From NCBI RefSeq assembly GCF_000350225.1, contig NW_005178810.1, positions 223,508-287,507 of the forward strand: a DNA stretch of 64,000 nucleotides, written 5' to 3'. Positions 56,954 to 64,000 of this stretch are shown here, piece after piece. A program made the translations under genes and the position numbers. Position 1 is the stretch's first letter, and every line of letters starts with the position of its first letter. A model generated the notes under the pieces. The model worked only from the letters and a program-made list of their open reading frames with translations. It was not told the DNA's origin and did no database searches. The stretch is from Chondrus crispus (Eukaryota; Rhodophyta; Florideophyceae; Gigartinales; Gigartinaceae).

Positions 56954-57219
56954 TGTCAAGTTATGGGTCATGGCGAGCTGGTTAGAGTGGAAGTAAGTGC
57001 AACGTATTGAGCAAGGAAATGTGGAGAGGTGTCAACACGGTATCCGACGCGACGGGCGTAGTAGGTAGAGGACACTCTCCTGATAAAGACAGCGTAGCGG
57101 AGAGAACGGTAAGGATGGTGTTTCGCCCGCTGCTTTTTGCGAGGGCAGCCAGCGGGCTAAAACGCAGGCTTACGTCTCGCGCTGCTTCACCAGGTATGGG
57201 GCAGACGCCTCTGCACCGT

Positions 57220-58016
57220 TGTAATCTAATCAGTGTGAAATGAGACCATAGAGATTTTGACACTTGTTAAAATTGGATCCATTGTGTGACAGCCCCTGTT
57301 CACAACGAGCCCTGCCAAAAAGGATATCTTCGAGTGAGCAGGCATGAGAACGGCTCATCGTTTGATGAGCAATTGGTTGTTGGTAAGACGCACTTACCAA
57401 CACAAGCAAGCGGAAACGCAGACCCAAGGAGCAGTGAGCACCACCGCGCCAAGGGTCACAGGGAAAGAGGCAACAGCAACGCCTTGCACAGAAGGGGAAA
57501 GCTAAGGCAACGCAAGCGGGTATAGAGTACCTCACACGAGGGCGACAGTCTAAGAAGCAAGCGCAATTGTTCTCATTGCAAGAGAACGGCAAAAGGGCAC
57601 GCGGCCCAATTCGAGATGGACGAGGGTGGGGCAGACAAACACGTACATGAGAATGCGAAAGAGACAGCTAATTCCGATACGTGCAATCCGATATGTGCCA
57701 CATGTGTCTACAACCACGGAATTAGAGCAGCAAAGCAGTAGAACAGTACCGACGTTCGAGCGACAAAGCGGATACTTAAGAAAGAGGAATGAGCAGTAAA
57801 AAGAGGACAGAGGGAGAAGGAAGCCCCAGCAATTAGTGCTGACCCATCTTTGCCATCCCTACCCTTCGGCCGCTACGCTCTCTTCATCAGGAGAGTGTCC
57901 TCTACCTACTACGCCCGTCGCGTCGGATACCTTGTTGACACCTCTACACATTTCCTTGCTCAATACGTTGCACTTACTTCCACTGTAACCAGCTCGCCAT
58001 GACCCATAACTTGACA
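57220..58016 (-). mobile_element. Solo LTR of family S inside the 5' LTR of gypsy C
   Basis: A 797-bp segment, TGTAATCTAATC to AACTTGACA, interrupts the gypsy C 5' LTR and is flanked by ACCGT on both sides (57215-57219 and 58017-58021); the 3' LTR has one ACCGT at the same place. Its complement matches the outer S LTR at 56954-57118 and 63800-64000 closely. This is the most recent insertion of the nest. Confidence 0.88.
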
Positions 58017-61000
58017 ACCGTACTATGCCTACGAACGGCTGAAACCCACTGGGGGGTTTGTAGGATAGTGACCTTTCCAATTATCCTGTACCTTAGTCAC
58101 GAACGGACGCCACCCACTGAGGGGTGTACTAGCTACTCTAATTGTCCTGCACCTTAGCGTCGAACGGTCGCCACCCACTGAGGGGTGTCGTCAACTGTTT
58201 TATGGTTCTCGGCTCGCTTCCAGGTGGAGCAAGAGAGTCGGGGAGAAAGAGGGCAGAGGGAACAACTTAGAATAGCGGAAACGGGCACGAAACCCCAGTA
58301 TAAAGGCATCACTCTCTCAGGCACTGAAGCCAGGGCAGAGTTGACATCGCCACTCCGTCGAGCTCGCACCAGGTTACTACCACTCTTAGACCACCGGACG
58401 ACCGTAAGGCGCTACAGTAATTACTGTTTCGAAACAGAGTTGCTTTAGGTCCAAGGCAGGTTTATTGTGAAGATATCTCGACATGTGTTTGACATAACCA
58501 AAAAACACGTGCGGAGCAAAGGGGGAGACGGTGAGGCAGACCATCTTCGAGACGGTGGGGGCACCCCGTCTGGTCGATATTAATGCCACAGATTTCGTTA
58601 CCTTCAAGGAGAAACGGAGCATATTCGAGCGAATGATCAAAGAGAAAAATAAGGATGTTTCTGTGCAGATCCCTCTCACTACTTACCGGGACACCATTGA
58701 GGAATCCATCCTGGAACTGTTCATCATCGCAAACTGGGCACAGGCCACCTCAGTGGAAAACGTAACCGAGGACCAGATCAGAGCATGCATTGAGAAGCTC
58801 GCCCGCGTCGACGAAAAGGACTACGATATGGGAATCATTGAGCAGGATATAATAAGCGTGAGCATGGAGAGGCCTCGTCGTGGAGCTAATCTCGAGAAGC
58901 AAGTCTGGCGTTTGTGCTTGAAATATACCACAACCCTCAAGAAATGCGGCTACGAGAAATTTGTCGAGAAGAAACCTAAGATAGCTATCCGACACGTATT
59001 CAAACGCATCTCAGATAAGCAGCTGAAGAGTAGGATGCGTATGATTCTGGACCTGCGAAAGGAAGAATTTAAGAATGACTTCCATAAATTTGTGCGTCAG
59101 CTTGCAGAAGAGGCCCGCACCATTGACTTGCAGGAACTAGCCCGGCGTTACCGAGAATTGACAGAGGAAGAAGACACGGACGAGGATGCACCGATACAGA
59201 GGTATCGCCATAAGAAAAAGTCTATGGGCAGGCGAGGAGACCCCAAGCGTAGGGAAGGAAATCCCAGGGAGCGCGGCGACGAACATACGGGAAACAGCAA
59301 GCCGGACACCCGTAACCCCCAAAACGGGAAGCCCCATAAGCATCGCTTTCCGAATTGCCTTAACCCAAAGTGTGAAGGGGAACACTTCATCAGGGATTGT
59401 CCGAAAACACCTGAAGCTGAGAAGAGGAGGCTCAAGGCAGATTATCACGAGTCTAAACGTCGAAAAAAGACGGACGGGTATCCCTCTGGCAAAATCGGCA
59501 AAATCGCTACAAAAAATATTGATGATCACACGTCGCTATTTTCTGCTAGTTTCTATGATGGTGCTGTGGAATCGGTGGCCATGGCTGATCAAGGTTCCGA
59601 CGCAAATTTCCTTTCGCCCGCGCTCCTTGGCGACTTGTTGAAAGCGGACCTGCAACTTAACGTCACGATACTCAGGAAACCAAAAGCCTTCGACAATGCG
59701 TTACAATCTGCCGCTCCCATACGTTGTAGTAAGGTTGTGCAGGCCACTGTGAGAATTCGCGTACGTCATGGTAGTAGCCTCTCTCTGGCTAATGTTAAGT
59801 GGTTCGTCGCCGATGACGAACTTGACTGCATCTACATTGGACGTCATGTTCTCGCCGCCATCGGACTGGACAACTGCAAGCTCCTGGCCATTGCGTGTGA
59901 TCGCAACAACGGGTACATATATATCGAGGAAGCGATGCGCGAAGCTGGTACCCTGAACGAAGTGTGCGCGGGCGCAGCCGCCGGTTCGATATGTGGCATA
60001 CTCAGTACCCATCGATCTGAATATGGGAGCACATTTCACAGCCAGGGCGATGAGGGGTCGGACTTCTTGCAGGACTCCGACGTGTATGTTGACTTGGGTG
60101 AGGACACACCCGAAAAACTCGACGAGACGCTGGCCTCACAGGTCGAAAAAGCACGCTCTAATGGTCTGACAGATATAAACTGCGCCAGACTCAAGGACCT
60201 GCTTGGCAGGTATCGATCGATTTTCGGGTGCGGCTGGGAAAATCCCCACCAGCCGCTGTCGAACCAATGAGGGTACGCATTCAATCAGGCAAAAAGCCGA
60301 TTAGGTCCAAGGCGCGTCGTTATCCCCCAGATCAAAGGCATTTTCTCGACAAGTATGTCGACACTTTGAAGGACATGGACTTCTTCATGGACATGCCCAC
60401 AGCCGAGTGGCAGTCCGCGCCGTTAATGATCCCGAAGCCAGGCTCGAAGGCGAAGCTGCGAATGGCGGTTGACCTTCGCCCGGTGAGCTCAGCCACTATC
60501 AAGGAGTCCTGGCCGATGCCCCATCTTGGTTCAGAGATACAAGACTTCGCAGGCAGCAAATGTTTCGCCAGTATTGAATTTGTTTCAGCGTATTGGCAGC
60601 TCCCACTGCATGTAGAATCATACACAGCGTGCGGGGTCGTCACTCCAAAAGGGGTAGTGGCGTCGAAACGGGTGCTACCAGGGCTAGCCAACGCAGGAGC
60701 CTACTTTCAGAGTACTGTGGAACCACTCTTCGCCCAGCTAAGGGGTAACATGAAGGCGTGGCTGGAAGACTTCAATCTGCACGCAACAGCGGAAACGGAG
60801 CTGCTAGAGCTGTTGGAAAGGTTCTTCAGAATTTGTAGTGAGAAGAGGCTCCTCATTTCAGCATGGAAGAGTCTCCTGTTCGCCACAGAGCTCAAATGGT
60901 GCGTTCGTATCATCAGTGCAGATGGATACAAAATGGACCCAGCAAAGATAGAGGGTCTTAGGAACATGGTAATGGCAGACAACGCGGCCCAGTTAGCACA

Positions 61001-63303
61001 GTTTGTTTATCGCTGTCGCTGGATGTCGCTTACTATCCCCGATTTTAACCGACGGGCTGCACCACTCACCGAAATCCTTGAGCAAGCGTATGCCAAGGCC
61101 GGAAAACGAACTACGAAATCCATCCGTAAGATCCGACTCTCCACACTGTCCTGGGGGCCTGACCACCACCGAGCTTTCAAGTATTTACAGGACAGTCTAG
61201 AGAAGGCAGTGCGATTATCGTACCCAGACCCGGAAAAGATGTTGTGCATATTCATTGATGCGTCGGATAGGTTTTGGTCTGGCGTGGTGACACAGGCCAA
61301 TAGGGATCAATTGGCACTTCCGATCGAAAGCCAAAAACATGAGCCACTAGCATTCCTGGGCTCAGCATTCAGCAAAGCTGAACTAAACTGGACTACGTTC
61401 GAAAAGGAAAGATTTGCCATTTTCAGACATTTGAGAAGTTGGACTATCTCTTCGCCGGCCGCTCCGTCATCCGCGTACTCAGCGATCACAGGAATCTCCT
61501 TTTCATATTCGCGCAGCTTGCGATAGAGCCCTCCCTAGAAAGACACATTGTCTCTAAGGTACAGCGGTGGGACTTTTACCTATCGCGCTTCGACTACATT
61601 ATCGAACACGTGAGGGGAGAGGACAACGTCTTCGCTGATATACTGACGCGATGGGCTCGTGCGTACCGTCAGGCTGGGTACCGGCAAGCGATGTGCAGTC
61701 TCGTGTTGAAAGAAGCGCACCAGATCGTGCCATGAGCTGAGTTGTTCTCGTGGCCGGATATGGAGGCGGTACGGCGCTCTTAGTAGGCATTTGCGCAGGA
61801 CATTGCAAAACTGGGCCTAGCGAAGGACTGTACTGATGGAATCTGGAAGAGAAATGATCGCAGGTGGATACCGTCGGAGGATTTGGACTTGCAGCTGAAA
61901 TTGTTAGTGACACCGCATTGTGGCACCGTGGGCCACAGAGGCAAGGATGCCACAATGAGTATCATATTGGAAGAGTTTTGGTGGTCCAGCATTAAGCAGG
62001 ACACGTCTGCTTTTGTAGACCGTTGTCTCCACTGTATGGTCACTCGGGCGGGAAAGGTCATACCGCGTCCAATGTCACATGCACTACATGGTGAGCGTCC
62101 CAACGAGGTCCTACATGCGGACTTCCTGTATATGGGCAGTGGAACAGGTGGTCAGACCTACGTCCCCATCATAAGGGATGATCTATCTGGATACGTGTGG
62201 CTGTGGCCTGCCAAATCGGCATCGGCTGACGCTGCCTCGGAGGGATTTTGTCACTGGCTTGGAGTTTTCGCTGCTATGAGTTGGCTCGTGACAGACCAGG
62301 GTTCTCACTTTAAAACTGGTTAATGAAGCTGCTGACAGAGGAAACGCGCATTGGTCACCACTTTACGACGGCATACTGCCCGTGGGCAAATGGGTCAGTA
62401 GAGAGAATATGTGGAGAGATACTAAGGGCGTGCCGGGCACTCCTGAGTGAATGGAGGTTGGGACCAAAGGAATGGCCTTGCGTGCTGGAATGCGTACAGG
62501 CGGTGCTCAACCATGCGCCACTCAGGCGCTTAGGGTTACGAGACTCAAAGGTACCAGATGTCTACAGGACACCACTGGAGGTCTTTACGGGGCACAAGCC
62601 TGTCCGCCCCCTGATGCGTGCGGTCCCTGTCAAACGCTACCAGGAGGCAAAGAGCAATGATGAACTACAGCTAAGACGGGTACTGGACATTGAGAGATTG
62701 CAGGGTACCATTGAGAAAATTCACAGCCAGGTCACGGAGACAGTTTCAAAAGTGCGTGCCCGGGCAATAAGGTGCCACAACCGTCGCACAAACGTACTCG
62801 CCGCAAATTTCGTCGTGGGCGACTTCGTTCTGGTCTGCAGCCAGATTAAGGGAGGCCACAAGCTACGTTTGGCTTGGCGGGGTCCACGTATAATTAACAA
62901 GGTTATCTCGGATCCTGTGTATGAAACAGAAAACATTCTCTCAAAGAAGTGTGAAACTGCACACGCACGGCGGCTCCTATTATACAGAGCAGATATGGAT
63001 GGGAAAGAAGTGGAAAAGGAATTGCTGAACTCTATAGAGCACTCCAAGGCACATTACGAAACCGCTCATGCCATTCGTGACATTCGATCCAGGCCAGACA
63101 CAGATGCCTTAGAGATAGAAGTCGAGTGGGCAGGACTCCCTGATGCGATAGATTACACATGGGAAGATGCTGACCAAATCTTCCAGGATCTCCCAGGCAT
63201 CATGGAAGTTTTCTTGCATACTAGCGGAAATCGTGCGCTAAAGCACCGCGCACTCCATCAATTCAAACTTACAAACACGACCTGACTTCAGGTCGTGGGG
63301 CAG

Positions 63304-63799
63304 TGTTACGCCAGCTGCTTTTTGCGAGGGCAGCCAGCGGGCAAAAACGCCGGCTTACGTCTCGCGCTGCTTCACCAGGTATGGGGCAGACGCCTCTGCA
63401 CCGTACTATGCCTACGAACGGCTGAAACCCACTGGGGGGTTTGTAGGATAGTGACCTTTCCAATTATCCTGTACCTTAGTCACGAACGGACGCCACCCAC
63501 TGAGGGGTGTACTAGCTACTCTAATTGTCCTGCACCTTAGCGTCGAACGGTCGCCACCCACTGAGGGGTGTCGTCAACTGTTTTATGGTTCTCGGCTCGC
63601 TTCCAGGTGGAGCAAGAGAGTCGGGGAGAAAGAGGGCAGAGGGAACAACTTAGAATAGCGAAAACGGGCACGAAACCCCAGTATAAAGGCATCACTCTCT
63701 CAGGCACTGAAGCCAGGGCAGAGTTGACATCGCCACTCCGTCGAGCTCGCACCAGGTTACTACCACTCTTAGACCACCGGACGACCGTAAGGCACTACA
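63304..63799 (+). repeat. 3' LTR of gypsy C
   Basis: TGTTACGCC to CACTACA. It holds three related words ACCCACTG(A/G)GGGGT, a TATA-like AGTATAAAGGC near 63680, and lies after a short hairpin ACGACCTGA/TCAGGTCGT (63277-63297) rather than an obvious long purine tract. Confidence 0.85.
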
Positions 63800-64000
63800 G
63801 ATGGCAAAGATGGGTCAGCACTAATTGCTGGGGCTTCCTTCTACCTCTATCCTCTTTTTACTGCTCATTCCTCTTTCTTAAGTATCCGCTTTGTCGCTGG
63901 AACGCCGGTACTGTTCTACTGCTTTGCTGCTCTAATTCCGTGGTTGTAGATACATGTTGCACATATGGGATTGCACGTATCGGAATTTGCTGTCTCTTTC

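Larger units (their letters stand above)
57119..63799 (+). mobile_element. Ty3/gypsy chromovirus C, fossil, target duplication GATGG
   Basis: A different gypsy family. The 5' LTR is 57119-58416 including an 802-base insertion (496 bp without it); the 3' LTR is 63304-63799 (496 bp). GATGG lies outside both (57114-57118 and 63800-63804). Parts: gag (58.53-59.4 kb, zinc-knuckle CLNPKCEGEHFIRDC near 59.36 kb), protease region (ADQGSDANF near 59.59 kb), reverse transcriptase (60.27-60.96 kb), RNase H (61.2-61.66 kb), integrase (61.85-62.66 kb) and a chromodomain-like tail (63.04-63.19 kb). It is broken, with a few breaks. The LTRs differ at about 6 of 496 sites (1.2 %), so it is among the youngest here. 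Confidence 0.9.
56954..64000 (+). mobile_element. LTR of family S, interrupted, running off the window
   Basis: TGTCAAGTTATGGGTCATGG at 56954-57118 and 63800-64000 together match, in order, the complement of the solo LTR at 57220-58016. The gap between them is gypsy C. So an LTR of family S (about 800 bp) begins at 56954, was split by gypsy C, and continues past the window edge. Whether a full element follows cannot be seen. Confidence 0.8.

Overview
The window looks like repeat-rich nuclear DNA of a small-genome eukaryote. It holds one convincing host gene, an intronless secreted S41-family peptidase of 608 codons on the minus strand (36342-38168). Nearly everything else is mobile DNA or its remains: Ty1/copia and Ty3/gypsy LTR elements, pogo/Tigger-type DDE transposons, a Tc1 element and small MITEs. 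Intronless coding, a crowd of young nested LTR elements and copia elements primed by a half-tRNA would fit a red alga such as a florideophyte, but nothing seen fixes the lineage; treat that as a guess.

Layout. 1-6.1 kb: intergenic DNA with hairpins, MITEs and two internally deleted pogo-type elements, one nested in the other. 6.4-8.6 kb: a nearly whole pogo/Tigger element. 9.95-14.47 kb: a minus-strand copia element with target duplication GGTTG. 15.8-19.5 kb: two fossil copia copies of a second family, in opposite orientations. 19.5-21.1 kb: gypsy and transposase scraps. 21.49-29.81 kb: a gypsy chromovirus (target duplication GGCAC). 30.1-33.9 kb: two decayed Tigger-type transposons. 33.93-36.14 kb: a Tc1 element whose left terminal repeat holds a solo gypsy LTR. 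36.3-38.2 kb: the peptidase gene. 40.53-56.47 kb: a plus-strand copia element (GTATT) that contains a complete-length 10.8 kb gypsy insertion at 44.39-55.21 kb (CTGCG). 56.95-64.0 kb: an LTR of a further family (here S) that holds a different gypsy chromovirus (57.12-63.80 kb, GATGG), whose own 5' LTR holds an inverted solo LTR of family S (ACCGT).

The LTR elements are fossils with several breaks each. LTR pairs differ by about 1-2 % in the three gypsy copies and about 5 % in the host copia, which agrees with the nesting order. The DNA between elements is partly an old dispersed repeat (here R), seen in three places and itself hit by a pogo-type element and two copia elements.

Most notable: the gypsy family of 21.5 and 44.4 kb is packed with short perfect stem-loops through LTR, gag, pol and 3' region. 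Where homologous copies can be aligned by eye, stems change on both sides and stay paired. The same elements carry a tandem array of one hairpin between pol and the 3' LTR, a duplicated palindrome plus polypurine tract bracketing that region, and in one copy an inverted 80-base copy of their own protease region. I read this as a possible element-wide structured RNA; it needs a computed test.
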